Below are positions 20,041 through 31,310 of a DNA stretch of 64,000 nt, piece by piece. A program made the translations under genes and the position numbers. The stretch is from Phaeodactylum tricornutum CCAP 1055/1 (Eukaryota; Bacillariophyta; Bacillariophyceae; Surirellales; Neidiaceae). Under the pieces are notes generated by a model, which was not told the origin of the DNA, did no database searches, and was given only the letters and a program-made list of their open reading frames with translations. Every line of letters starts with the position of its first letter. Positions within the stretch are counted from its first letter, which is position 1. The DNA is taken from positions 248,001 to 312,000 of the forward strand of contig NC_011682.1 in NCBI RefSeq assembly GCF_000150955.2, written 5' to 3'.

Positions 20041-21360
20041 TCTTCTGTTCAAAATCTCTAATTACAGCAGTTAATCAAATACACGATCTATTTTCATAAA
20101 CTCAATTGTAGAAATGTTTAAGGTAAAAAAAACTGTGAAATAAAGAGAGAGCAAGCGATATGGTCCAGCCTTGACGGATTTTTTCTTGCAGCATATTTGG
20201 TGACCAGACCCTAAGCAAGATGTACACTTTACATCAGCAATTAAAAATAGCACTCAAAATTATACGACAGAAATAATTCTAAAAAACATCGAGAAAGATG
20301 ACCGTCTCGTACGTCCTTTAATTTAATTGAGTAGTATCGAAATTTGCTATGACAAAAATATTAAAAAATTAAACTCCAAATCTAAGGATAACTTACACTT
20401 TACGAGATTCTAAATGGATTATAGAATCGAAGAAGATTGTGTTTACAAACAAGTTTGCTTCCCATGAACAACTCCACATCAGAGAATACGGTTACAGTGT
20501 TTTTGACGAAATGAGCCAGCAAGCAACCTTACCGGACGAAAAACGTTTGTCTCAAAGAATTTCTATCGGATGTTTAAACTTTATCTCACAGGTGTGATAT
20601 TCAAAACAAGGTTGAAAATGCTTTTGCTGCTCGAAAATTGTCGTGAACCGTACAAGCTTTTCCAGCAACTCATACTAATTTAATTACCTATCATCTTTTT
20701 GTAAGGTTTGGAATTCTCATTTTATACAACGTGACAAACAGCAGAAATCATCCTTGTTGAAATTGTCGTCAGTGGAAGGTTTTGGAAATGTTCAAGTCTT
20801 CGGAAATCTGCAATTTGTAGTTTCAAAACCTTTTTGAAAGAGAAAAAACCTTTATGTCTGAATGAAGCGGGCTTTGTCCGTAATTTTAACAATCTTTTGC
20901 AATAGAAACTTTTACGAATCTCTGTGGTTCAACTTTCGAGCTGATTCTAATCACAAAATACTATCGTTACAATGTATTTCATGAGGTTTTAATGTAACTT
21001 TCTTAATGAACCTTCGGTATTCACGCCGTTTCTTTTCACATTGGGTGGCTTCTGTGCTCCTCCATGCTGGCCAGAAAAAGGCTTTTTCCCATTTAAACTT
21101 GTTTCATCACAGGTATTAAACGCGAATTTCTTTCTTGCTTCGTGTCTTTTTAAGTCAGCAAGAAAGAAAATAAAATATCGAGAAAATAAATAAGTTCAGA
21201 TCACCGTTTAAACGTACCTCCAACTTTACTTTTTTGCTATACTGGAGTAGAGATATACCAAACAAATACTACTAAGATTCCATGCTAGTATTTTTTATAA
21301 ACTGAATTCATTGCTAGCCATTTTCTTTAATTGCTTAAAAGTATTTTATTTGTCTTATTT
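20041..21360. other. Low-GC gene-free tract, centromere-like by composition
   Basis: A hand count over 22 lines gives about 441 G+C in 1320 bases, near 33%, dropping to about 29% at 20221-20460 and 21121-21360. Flanking genes are near 45-50%. No open frame of note, no tandem repeat, no RNA gene. Established knowledge: P. tricornutum centromeres were reported to be defined mainly by short stretches of very low GC rather than by repeats. This tract meets that description, but composition alone does not prove function. Confidence 0.4.
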
Positions 21361-21658
21361 TTTTTTTAGACGCACCATGTGTCCAATCTGAAAACCAACC
21401 TGCCCTCACTTCTCGGACTCTACCACACCGCAGCGCTTGTAGGGATATTGTCCGGATAAAATCATGCAAAATATCGTTCCAGATGAGCGCGCTCGAGCTC
21501 ATAGTCTGAAAGGAACTAGCTTTCTTTGCCTCTGGTTTGACCGACTGTTCAGATATTCAGTCGAAAACATCCAAGGAACGGCCACAGCCTCCGCGATCAT
21601 TTAATGGAAAATGATTCTCCAAACGCCAGGAAAACAAAATTACGGTGGGTACCATCTA
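21361..21658. other. Unique intergenic sequence
   Basis: Moderate-GC sequence between the AT-rich tract and the inverted-repeat element. Nothing recognised. Confidence 0.3.
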
Positions 21659-21977
21659 TAATACTGTCAATTCGAAAGTTACATTCACTGTACGGTAACA
21701 GAGAACATTTTGTATTTTGAAGTTACAGTTAGTGCTACTATTTTCGCGCGGGCGACAATCAAGAGCTGTTTGACAGTGGAAAGATAGACCGACTTAAGCT
21801 CTGACAATGAATAAGGTTTTCACTATCAATCCTCTCTAGAGAGTGTGTCCTAAAATTCAAAGTCACAATCAGCGAAGAATTTATGTTGTACAATTGACTA
21901 GTAGAGGGAACTTAGAGTTACATTAGTGATGGATTTACATTTACTGACTGCTTCTAGGATTTCTGTAGATTTTTAGG
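21659..21977 (+). repeat. Left terminal inverted repeat
   Basis: Left arm of the 1.25-kb element; runs from TAATACTGTC to TTTTTAGG. Its reverse complement is at 22585-22908 with a handful of mismatches. Confidence 0.85.
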
Positions 21978-22156
21978 TTCTGTTGTTATAGGAAAGGTTC
22001 ATAGTCAAGAATAGGATTCGAGAGCAGCCCTATAAACTCTACTCCTTGCTGCTCAACTTCATCATCTACACTGGTTCGCACTCTCTACAACACAGCCAAA
22101 TAAGGATATCTATTCACAGTCAGTCGAAATTGCATGCATTCTTCATTGATATCTTA

Positions 22157-22222
22157 TGAGGAAAATCGCTATTTCGGCCTGAACTACATGAAAAAATTGC
22201 TATTTCGGCCAAATCTGAAAAT
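22157..22222 (+). repeat. GAGGAAAAT...TTTCGGCC repeat, two tandem units
   Basis: GAGGAAAATCGCTATTTCGGCC is followed about 33 bases later by AAATTGCTATTTCGGCCAAA. A reverse-complement copy is at 28463-28500, where the spacing is collapsed to one unit. The sequence is also related to the MITE ends at 27842 and 47674. Probably the terminus of a short inverted-repeat element family. Confidence 0.5.
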
Positions 22223-22584
22223 ATTAGGTAAGTACTTTTGTTACGTAGTACAACCAATGTACGTATGTAGGACAGGAAAACGCTGCGTCGACAAAGTCTG
22301 GTAAACGAAGGTTGGGCGTTATGACAAATGACCTGCAATACACCTAAGCGGGCCTAGGGACTGTAAAACTCAACTCGCTTACGACGCTCCCCACGGGTTA
22401 GACAGCGGATACGAGGACCTATGCTAACGCAATATTTGGATCAATATCTTTCTAAAACAATGAGAAGAAGATTGTTCTACTACTAGTCCATCGGGCTTGA
22501 GAGGTCCAGTTCACTGGACTACCGTTACCATGTTCCAGATAATCTTACTCACATATATGAGTCTTGTTCTTTTAAGTATAAATC

Positions 22585-22908
22585 CCTAAAAAACTATAGA
22601 AATCCTAGAAGCAGTCAGTAAATGTAAATCCATCACTAATGTAACTCTAAGTTCCCTCTACTAGTCAATTGTACAACATAAATTCTTCACTGATTGTGAC
22701 TTTGAATTTTAGGACACACTCTCTAGAGAGGATTGATAGTGAAAACCTTATTCATTGTCAGAGCTTAAGCCGGTCTGGTCTATCTTTCCACTGTCAAACA
22801 GCTCTTGATTGTCGCCCGCGCGAAAATAGTAGCACTAACTGTAACTTCAAAATACAAAATGTTCTCTGTTACCATACAGTGAATGTAACTTTCGAATTGA
22901 CAGTATTA
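22585..22908 (-). repeat. Right terminal inverted repeat
   Basis: Right arm of the same element, ending GACAGTATTA. Mirrors 21659-21977. Confidence 0.85.
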
Positions 22909-23372
22909 GTAGTCGTATTGACAGTGAGGCACGCCCCTCAATGTGCGAGGTGGAAAATATACCAGCATGACAATGAATCTTGGAGATTCTTTTGCTGTCA
23001 TCAAGATTCACCGCCAAATCTTCAGGAACCTATCACGTCCACAGGCGATGTTAATTCTTGAGTCGTCAAAACAAAGTCCTGTCCTACCTGTAGAAGTTGA
23101 CAGCGAGCAATTGTATGCAAACTTCTGACTTATGTTATAATAACATTAAAGGTAATTAAGTATCTTCAATTTGGCATTTTGTCACTGTCAGTCCGTTCCG
23201 ACAATATAGGTAGATTTGGAATGAATCTTTTCTATGCTGCTGCGAATCTTGTACACCTTTGAGGCCGTAGATTCTGTCCGACGAAGCGATAATTATTGCA
23301 AAATACATGGACTCATTATTTTGATTCGATTTCTTTTTGGTATCCGACTCGAAAAGATCCATCACGGCGAGC
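22909..23372. other. Upstream region of phytase-like gene
   Basis: No supported gene. ATTGACAGT recurs at about 22918. Presumed promoter of the next gene. Confidence 0.3.
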
Positions 23373-25915
23373 ATGAATCTTCGTTGTATCCTTCCGTTTC
23401 TCCTCGCAAGCTTCTCGGCTGGGGCTTTTGTGTTCAATCGTGTGGCAACGTTCAATATTTGTACGCAGATTGATCCCACGTGTAACACCGACACCGAAGC
23501 AGTTGCCGAGATTGTTGATGCATCACCTGACGGTAACACTCTATTGTATACTGATGGCGTCGCTGGGAACATTGGCCTTGTTGACATTTCAGATCCTTCC
23601 AATCCTGTGGGACTTGGAACAATCGATGTAGGTGGTGAGCCTACATCCGTCGCAGTGACTGGCGACGGCTTGTACGCTGTAGCAGCCGTGAACACTTCTC
23701 CTGACTTTGTGAATGTCACCGGGAATTTGATTGTCATCGACATCGAATCCCAGTTAATTGTGGCCACCCTCCCTCTACCAGGTCAACCTGACTCACTTAA
23801 GGTTTCTCCTGACAATCAGTTCATCGCCATTGCTATAGAAAACGAACGCGATGAAGATCTCGGGGACGGGGCCCCTCCCCAGATGCCTCCTGGCTCGTTG
23901 GTTGTTGTTGACAAGAGCGATACTGATCCAACAATGTGGTCGACGACTCTTGTCAACCTGACCGGACTCGACGGCTTGCGATTCCCCGAGGATCCCGAGC
24001 CTGAGTTTGTCGACATCTCGACCGACAACGTCTGCGTGATCACTCTTCAGGAAAACAACGGCATAGTTATCCTTGACCTGGCTTCTCTTAGTGTTTTGAC
24101 TAGCTTTTCGGCTGGGGCGGTGGCAGAAATCACTCAAATTGACGCCACTGAAGATGACATGATTTCGCAGACTGAAAGTCTTAACGACATCCTTCGCGAG
24201 CCCGACAGTGCTGTGTTCATTGGAACCGACTACTTCGCCACAGCCGATGAGGGTGACCTAGATGGAGGGTCTCGCGGGTTTACAATTTTTGGTCTTGACG
24301 GCACCGTTGTTTACGAGTCCGGAAACTTCTTGGAACACGCTACTGCTCGCTACGGACACTACCCAGAAGGTCGTTCCGAGAACAAGGGAAACGAGCCCGA
24401 GGGTATGACCTATTCAACTTTTGGTGACGAGAACCTTCTGTTTGTTCTATCCGAACGCGCGAACACTGTCTACGTCTTTAACGTCGACCCGACAGATCCA
24501 TCAAATGTTTCGTTTAAGCAAGTCCTTCCCAGTGGTGTCGGTCCAGAGGGTGTCACGGCTATTCCAAGCAGAAATCTGTTAGCGGTCGCGTCGGAAGTGG
24601 ATGATCGAGGTGCTGCCATTCGCAGCAGTATTACCATTTACGAATATGCCGAAGGAACAGCCGCCTACCCTACTCTAGTGTCAAACAACCGCGCGGATGG
24701 AACTCCTATACCGTTTTCAGCCCTTTCTGGACTGGCTGCTGCAGGTAAGTGCACAGGCTCCCCTCTCTCTTCCCACATACTTACAGAGATATTTTCAAAT
24801 CTCTGACTTTGTGTCTCTTTCGTGCATCGCTAGATGCGCCAGGAATAGGTGGTCAAGCCGGGATATTGTATTCTGTTGATGACTCATTCTACTCGAAAAG
24901 CAGAATTTTCACGATCGATGTCACTTCCTTCCCTTACGCGATTACTAATGAAATGCGTGTCATGGACTCCGACGGCGTCCTTGCGGCTGCTTTCCCCAAC
25001 AGCACTCTTGTCAACGACGACATGACGGTCAACCTTGACCAAGAAGGAATTGCTGTTTCTCGGGAGGGCGGATATTGGATTGCCAACGAAGGTGCAGGTA
25101 CAGTGGGTGACATCGAGAATCCTGTCACCACTGCAAACTTTGTTGTTAAGGTGTCGACGGAGGGTGTAATAGAGACCGTAGTCACCTTACCTGAAGAGAT
25201 AGATGCTATTCAAGTTCGCTTTGGCTTCGAAGGTATTGCTGAGTACGGTGATTTCATTGTTGTCGCATTTCAACGCGCATGGGGAGAGGAGGCCAATCCG
25301 CGATTGGGGATCTACGATACAACTTCTAGTACATGGAAATTTGTCTTCTACCCCCTCGATACGCCCTCTTCTCAGAACGGAGGATGGGTCGGTATTGGAG
25401 ATCTTTCTCCAGTCGGCAATGGCGACTTTGTGGTCCTTGAGCGCGACAATCAAGGTAAGACTTGCACGCTGCTGCGTGACACTTAAACTGATTCTCTTTC
25501 GCTCATTGTGTACTCAACTTTTACAGGAGGACCTGATGCCGCCATCAAAAAGATATACAAAATAAGCCTTGGCTCGATGCTTGAGGTCGAGGAAAGTACT
25601 ACGGTCGAGAAGACTTTGGTGAGGGACGTCTTACCAGACCTTGCTGCGTCGAATGGCAATATTTATGAGAAACTTGAGGGTCTTGCTGTGACTAGCGAAG
25701 GAGAAGTGTGGATCAACAACGACAACGATGGCGTTGACGACAACAGTGGGGAGCAGCAGCTTATTAGTCTGGGAATGATCGTCACCATTCCCGAGGGAAC
25801 AGCAACTCCTATTGAAGACTCCCCGACTGTGTCGCCCGTGCAAGGAACTAGTATGGCCAATCGAGTAGGCCACGGAGGTGCTCTTCTCGTCTTCGGCTTC
25901 TTTGCTTTATTGTGA
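23373..25915 (+). CDS. Secreted phytase-like beta-propeller (esterase-like of phytase family)
   Basis: Three exons: 23373-24744, 24834-25454, 25527-25915 (793 residues; introns 89 and 72 nt, GT-AG, frame preserved). The ATG at 23373 gives a signal peptide, MNLRCILPFLLASFSAGAF; an upstream in-frame ATG at 23337 would bury it. The mature part has propeller-like blades (DASPDGNTLLY, SVAVTGDGLYAV, SLKVSPDNQFIAI) and the repeated acidic EG signature of phytase-like esterases (PEGMTY, PEGVTAIP, QEGIAVS, FEGIAEY, LEGLAV). The C-terminus ends in a Ser/Thr-rich stretch and a hydrophobic tail (GALLVFGFFALL) with no charged end, as in GPI-anchored surface proteins. Such proteins in diatoms have been linked to phosphorus scavenging; that role here is inference. 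It converges on the next gene, 74 bases apart. Confidence 0.75.
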
Positions 25916-25989
25916 GTATAGAAGGTCACGTAGCTAGAGAAAGAAAGAGTTAATCTCAAAAAGAGTCAAGTCCACGAACTTCAAATAAA

Positions 25990-27795
25990 CTATAAGCCTT
26001 CTTTCGTTGACCCATTGGCCTTCATCCTTCCAATCAACACTCGATTCTGAACAGAAAATTGGACCGGGAATGATTCCTGCGATACTGTAAGCGATTTCCC
26101 TACCTGATTCCTCGATGCCATTAAATCTTCGGCAGCTGCGCGGCGCATTGCGTTCAGTGCTCTAATCGCCCTATGCTGTCCACCAGATGAAGCTCCGGTT
26201 GAAAGAACCGAAACACGCCTAATATCGTCACGAAATTTTTCTAATGACTTTTGGTTGGCATCGCTGCGAAACATGAAATCAGCACGACGGGTCAAACACG
26301 CCAGAATCTGGTTTGACCTGAAGCAGCAAGTAGATATACAGAACGAAGTCTGTGCTCGAAGAGCAATTTCTACAGCAGCTTCTGCAAGGCCTCCGCAGCA
26401 ATGGAGACCATAAAACAAACCATACGTGTCGCTTTTCAAAAACTCGTCTACTTGCGAATTTTGACTGATATCACAGTGAACAAAGGAAATTTTCGAGTCG
26501 AGACCTGCTGATCTTGCTCTTTCTTCTCCAGACCGGAGGGAACTTTCGTTGACGTCAAGAACTGTGACGTGGGCATCGGTGATATTGTGACTTTTGCTAT
26601 TACAAAAGAAGGCAGCGACTGCCATCGAAAGGTCCCCACGCCCTCCTCCTATATCGACCAAGTGTATTTTGCGCGTGCTTTCACCTTGGATCCGGCCTTC
26701 TCGATCAGAACCAACGAGGGCCAGAATCTTCTCTAGCATCCACTGAACTTGCGGACGCTTCCTTTGTTCACTATACTGAAGTCGCCTCTTGTCGCTCAAA
26801 TCAGGTATATTGAGTGAAGGATCGACATCGATCCCATGAAAAACCAGCCTTTCCGCATACTTCATCTCTTGACCATTCTTGCTATGGCCAGTGGAATCAA
26901 ATTTGTGGCCTTCCTCCATGTAAACTCCGTGTTCTTCAATCGAGCCATCTCGTTCACAGCACCACAGCTGTTCCATCCGATGTAATGATTCCCACGCGAA
27001 ACGTTTCGTTGGTCCAGGAGCATTATACCGAGATCTCGTCCAGCAATTGTGGATCCTCATGTCTTCACAAAGACTCATGAGCTCTTGTCGTCTAAAGAGA
27101 GTGGCAGCATTACCCTCTCGCTTTTGAAGCCGACAGATCTTGCAAAGATCTTCGCACCGGGCAATATCGCACGGCTCGACGGCGGAAAGGAGACGGCTTG
27201 ACACGGACCCGACAACATTTCCGGGGAACAACAGTTGTAGCTCCTGATTGGAAAAGGAAAAAAGGCGGGCTAGGTACGGGGACGATGGTAAAGCACTTTC
27301 AACAACGATTCTCGTTGCGTTAAGTACAATTTCTATCTTTTGGGATGATTTCGTCGTTACACCGGTGCCACCATCATCATCGCAGAGTGCAGCAGAGACT
27401 GAGAGCCATACACCAGGAGCAATGAGCTTTCTGGCATGCTTTATCGTCATCCAGACAGAGGTTCCGTGAAAACGCTCCGCGTCTAGATGCAACACGATAT
27501 TGGTACCAGCACATTCGAGGAAGATTATTCTCCGCATATTGCCGTTGGGAGATTCTCGAACAATTTTTCCGATAAATTCATAAGAACCGTCATCTTGAAT
27601 ATGAAGGCAAGCTGCGTTGTACCCTCTAGTCCATCCTTTGGTACCACCTACCAAACTTCTATCTCGTTGGTTGACACTGATGCCATTCATGCGAGAACCA
27701 TACAAACTCTGCATCTGCGACGGCCAGAGCAACTTCCTGATGCTGCTACTATTCCAGGAGCTCTGAAGCGACGTATTGTCCGAGCGATGAGGCAT
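25990..27795 (-). CDS. METTL25/RRNAD1-type SAM-dependent methyltransferase-like protein
   Basis: Intronless, 601 residues. A class I methyltransferase core lies at about 375-500: motif I HLVDIGGGRGDL binds S-adenosylmethionine, VTVLDVNESSL holds the acidic residue for the ribose, SFVHCDIS follows, and GLFYGLHCCGGLAE with CISTCCF forms the LHxCGxL...CC signature typical of METTL25-like proteins (methyltransferase domain family 32). About residues 230-300 are Cys- and Arg-rich (CEDLCKICRLQKREG, CWTRSRYNAPGPTKRFAWESL), possibly a metal-binding or tRNA-like recognition part. The first 60 residues look unstructured. Substrate unknown; RNA or protein are both possible. The start ATG is about 50 bases from a MITE end, which may shape its promoter. 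Confidence 0.75.
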   Translation of the reverse strand: MPHRSDNTSLQSSWNSSSIRKLLWPSQMQSLYGSRMNGISVNQRDRSLVGGTKGWTRGYNAACLHIQDDGSYEFIGKIVRESPNGNMRRIIFLECAGTNIVLHLDAERFHGTSVWMTIKHARKLIAPGVWLSVSAALCDDDGGTGVTTKSSQKIEIVLNATRIVVESALPSSPYLARLFSFSNQELQLLFPGNVVGSVSSRLLSAVEPCDIARCEDLCKICRLQKREGNAATLFRRQELMSLCEDMRIHNCWTRSRYNAPGPTKRFAWESLHRMEQLWCCERDGSIEEHGVYMEEGHKFDSTGHSKNGQEMKYAERLVFHGIDVDPSLNIPDLSDKRRLQYSEQRKRPQVQWMLEKILALVGSDREGRIQGESTRKIHLVDIGGGRGDLSMAVAAFFCNSKSHNITDAHVTVLDVNESSLRSGEERARSAGLDSKISFVHCDISQNSQVDEFLKSDTYGLFYGLHCCGGLAEAAVEIALRAQTSFCISTCCFRSNQILACLTRRADFMFRSDANQKSLEKFRDDIRRVSVLSTGASSGGQHRAIRALNAMRRAAAEDLMASRNQVGKSLTVSQESFPVQFSVQNRVLIGRMKANGSTKEGL

Positions 27796-27841
27796 TTCTG
27801 GCCATGGACAGCCGTCGGGAGCCGTCCGTCACAGGTAGAAA

Positions 27842-28040
27842 GAGGAAATTCATTGATCCGGCCTCGATGAGGCCGCAAAAACACAAATCCGGCCAAAACC
27901 TAGATTGCCAAAGGTGGGGCCACATTGCTTTCCTTAGTAATGATAATTACGAAGGAATATGGATCTTAAATAACTCAAGTATTTACAGATCGCATTCATA
28001 TTAATTTTTGAGACGTTGGATTGGACATATTCACGGATTA
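27842..28040 (+). mobile_element. Degenerate MITE copy (GAGGAAATTCA family)
   Basis: The left end GAGGAAATTCATTGATCCGG and the next 80 bases (CCGCAAAA.CAC.AATCCGGCCAAA, then C.TA.ATT) align to the MITE at 47674. The right end near 28010-28040 is eroded (TTTGAGAC remains). It lies just upstream of the methyltransferase gene. Confidence 0.5.
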
Positions 28041-28968
28041 TTTGAGGCCTGCAATGGAAGATGTTCTCCAAACGACGCTTTGTCCGCAGGAGCATCTTGA
28101 GAGATGATCCATTGATAAATCTTTACAAAAAGTGGCTTACTGTTAATGTAAGATTGTAAGTTTCAGTGTGTGATCAAAATACTTAGGAAATGCAGTGGGT
28201 CATGGGTTGAAAGCTCCCATGCCAGCACGATACTGGCGACAGGTTGTTCTCTGTATGCTTGGGGTAAAGTGTTCACAGTCAACTGCTGTGAAATAGGTAG
28301 ATTGAGTGAAGCTTGACATGTTGGAAGCAGCTCTTCCATGCCAGCGCGATACCTCAGCTATGTCATATGCAGAGATACACCGAGCATTGGATTATTTTCT
28401 AATTGCTAATTTTACTTAAGAGCCGTTTCGCGCTCAATCTAAAGTACCCATTGTTAGAAATTTTCAGATTTGGCCGAAATAGCTATTTTCCTCTAATAAT
28501 TTGGTTCAAGGGGGACGCCGTCTAACATAAGTAATCTTTTACTGTTAAATAATGGACGAAAAATCAATAACCTATGTGGTATCATGATGGTCGTGTGCAG
28601 GGCTTGGCGGTGCAATCTGGTGGGATGGCAGTTGTCGATGTTCAAACCAAGCGCTTTGCAACCTGCTTTGTAAATATTTTACAACCCGTAGCTACCTTTA
28701 AACTACCGCTGCATTCATTGTCAACACTACGTCGTGTAGACACTAGTGGTATTACTAATTCGTTAATCAGCGATAGTGATAGGCGTACGTACTATTTTGA
28801 AAATGGAAAGTTAGATTGGTCACTGACAGTAGTAATGTTGTGCCTGACATTTTCTATTCACATCAATTCCTTTGGCTGCACACCTTATTCTAACAAACAA
28901 TATGGTCGGAGAGACCTATCAAATGAATTTTCCCGCGCAAAGAAAAAGAGTTTAGTCACTGACACTGC
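28041..28968. other. Repeat-bearing intergenic region
   Basis: No supported gene. It holds a short direct repeat with core CATGCCAGC.CGATAC (about 28220 and 28340, roughly 120 bases apart), one TGACTGTGA-family site (28273-28281), and the repeat at 28463-28500. A forward frame at 28574-28978 lacks domain or compositional support. Confidence 0.4.
28463..28500 (-). repeat. Copy of GAGGAAAAT...TTTCGGCC repeat
   Basis: The reverse complement matches 22157-22222 (GAGGAAAATAGCTATTTCGG then CCAAATCTGAAAAT). Probably an element terminus. Confidence 0.5.
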
Positions 28969-31310
28969 CTATGCCTGACATACATTGCCTGGTCCTGCGA
29001 CAGGACTCTTTTCCCCGAAGGATGCAGCTATCCGTTGAAGCGCGGTGCATACCTTTCCAGCATGGTGGTCCAGGAGCAAGGAACCAGATAGATTGATTTC
29101 ACATATGTCCTTACGCTTGGCCCAGACAGGAACGTAGGCGTCCTTTTCCCAACGTAGAAAGGGTCTAGTAGAGCTCGACGTGTCAGAGGCTTTAACCAAG
29201 TGGATGATCTTGCCTGGAGGATGAAGTTCTTGCCCAGCCATTCCACGCTCTATTGCTCTTTCTAGAAACTTTGTTGAGATTTTGGCCTATCGCGCACCAA
29301 TCTGCCGATACAACAACTAAACTTACCATGCTGGTGAGCACGAAAGGCAGATAATTGCGATCCAAATTCGGATTGTGGCGTTGAGTTCGTCCGGTGGAGC
29401 ATTCTTCTGTTCCATTTTGTGTGATCACTATACTTCTTCCAATTCAATGGCTGGAAGATTTCAAAAACTTTGTGCTTTGGTACTTTAAGCCGTTGAATAG
29501 CGGACAGTACATCGTCGCGTAAGTTCTTGAGCGATTCAAACGACAGACGCGGGACAATGTCATCTCCAAGAACAAAGGATATCATCCAGTCAAAGTCCGC
29601 CAATTGGTCGGACAAAACACAGCCGGGGGGCTCAAAGCAGAAACACCTCAAACAGGGGAAGTCCTTCCTGAGAAAGAGGGATAAGATCGCGGCGCATCCT
29701 GCTCCTAACGAATGCCCAGTTACGACCAGCCGAAAATCACTGGTATCTGAGCGCTCGTCCAGCAAAAGCCTCCTAAGAATTCCATGGCCTCTCATGTCTT
29801 CAGCAATCCATTCTGCACATTTCAACATACCTGAATGAGCGTAGGCATTGTCACCCACAAAGTCGTACTGTTGTCCAAATGCGGCAAGGAGTGTCGGGTG
29901 GATAGTTAAATCTGCGACGACGTCTTCAATGGCTAAAGTGCCTCGTATCGCGACGACAACGCTCCCCTTTTCCTTATCTACAACAATGCAGTACGGAATC
30001 TTTCCTACACCCGATCGACAACTAAAATATGCTAGACAGGAAACTTCCATGCCTGTCTCCCTCAAGAAAGCACTCGCATTGCAGCCGCACATATTATCAC
30101 CGATGACTTCTTCGGTGCAACATGATCGGAAGCATCCTGCGCACTGAGCTGTCAAGCAGCATAGCCCTTCCATTCGATGATTCATTACGTACATGATGTA
30201 GCCGTAAATGGCGAGGGCAAACCTCATGTAATAGGCCCCTTCCTGAACAACATCTACATCGCTGATATTGTGAACACAAAGCGGTTCACGCTCGTCTACC
30301 TCGAAGGCCGTGCTTCTATCTTCATGAATTCTTTTCAATCGAAGCATGTAAATGTTACTGTGTGTGTACTGACTTGAGACAGCAGAAGGTTGACTGTGAG
30401 CGACATGATGTCTGCTAGACTTGACTTTTTCAACGAGCAATCCTCGGGTTCGGTCCCACTTTTCCTTGTGCTCCCGACCGACCATCATTACTCCGGCTAC
30501 CAGATCCGAAAGCGTCACATCCAAATTTCCGCCATCGTCCAGGAACTCAGCCAGCGCCAAGCTGATATCGGCAAAACTTGAGTTTCTCACCTCCCATCCC
30601 CCAAACATGCAGCACGTGAAAACGGAACTGAGCGTGCAGCAGCAACAACAAAAGGCTTCCCAGCGAAACTCTGGTGTTCCAAGCAGAGGTCGCAACCATC
30701 GTCCCGGTCGAACTGTCTTGAAAACAAAATAAAAGTAGATTATGGTTGCGACCATGACCTCTGAAGCGTGAGTAGCGATCAGCGTTGGGAGAACAACCAT
30801 CATAGAATCATAATCTGGACACCGAAATGTGCGTATCTCAGCCAATAGAGCGTTCAGATTTTCTGCTGGATCCACGATACTATCGGTTGCGCAAGTGCAA
30901 AACTGTTTGAGGAATACAGCTACAACGACCCCCAAACCGAACGTTGTGATTCTTAACAACGATAGAGGAACGATTTTGATGTAGCACAGAGGCCTCAACC
31001 AAGCTCTTGCTGCTGGTTGGGAAGGCGTGCCTCTACCTGAAGTTCGAAATATTAGATAATCGATTGGCAACGAGAAAAAGACCAATACGACGGAGCACAC
31101 CCAATAGGTATAAAACAATTTGTGGCCATGGCGAAGAATTCCAGAGCTTTCACAGTGCATTGGATCTGCGTTGATCCTAACCAAGTAAATCATTGCTGGG
31201 ACTAAGAGAGCGACCTGCAGAAGTCTCAGAAGAATCGCAAAAGTGGAGTGACAACGGAGATCATCGCCGGCAACGGATGTCCTGTGATTGAACAAACGCA
31301 ACGATGGCAT
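28969..31310 (-). CDS. sn-1-specific diacylglycerol lipase-like membrane protein
   Basis: Hydrolyses the sn-1 acyl group of diacylglycerol at membranes, as animal DAGL does. Two exons: 31310-29327 and 29261-28969, joined by a 65-nt GT-AG intron, giving 758 residues in frame. Four to five transmembrane segments lie in the first 240 residues (near VALLVPAMIYLV, VCSVVLVFFSLPIDYLIF, LRITTFGLGVVVAVF, VMVATIIYFYFVF). The lipase class 3 domain follows: IPYCIVVDKEKGSVVVAIRG, the nucleophile elbow VTGHSLGAG, the Asp region SFVLGDDIVPRLS, and in exon 2 LHPPGKIIHLVK and LLLDHHAGKV, which supplies the catalytic His. Without the second exon the triad would be incomplete, so the splice matters. Cys-rich segments (FCCCCCTLSSVFTCC) may be palmitoylated. 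Confidence 0.85.

Larger units (their letters stand above)
21659..22908. mobile_element. Non-autonomous element with 320-bp terminal inverted repeats
   Basis: Two arms of about 320 bases are near-perfect inverted copies, both starting TAATACTGTCAATTCG at their outer ends and enclosing about 600 bases with no transposase-like frame. This matches a foldback or large-MITE class DNA transposon. A target-site duplication is not obvious because the palindrome extends to the outermost bases. A smaller repeat (22157-22222) sits in the spacer, perhaps a nested insertion. Arm divergence is only a few substitutions, so the element is fairly young or kept alike by gene conversion. Confidence 0.75.

Noticed and set aside
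28574-28978. Forward frame of 134 codons near the lipase gene
   Set aside because: No recognisable fold, no conserved motif, lies in repeat-rich DNA and its end abuts the lipase stop; likely chance.
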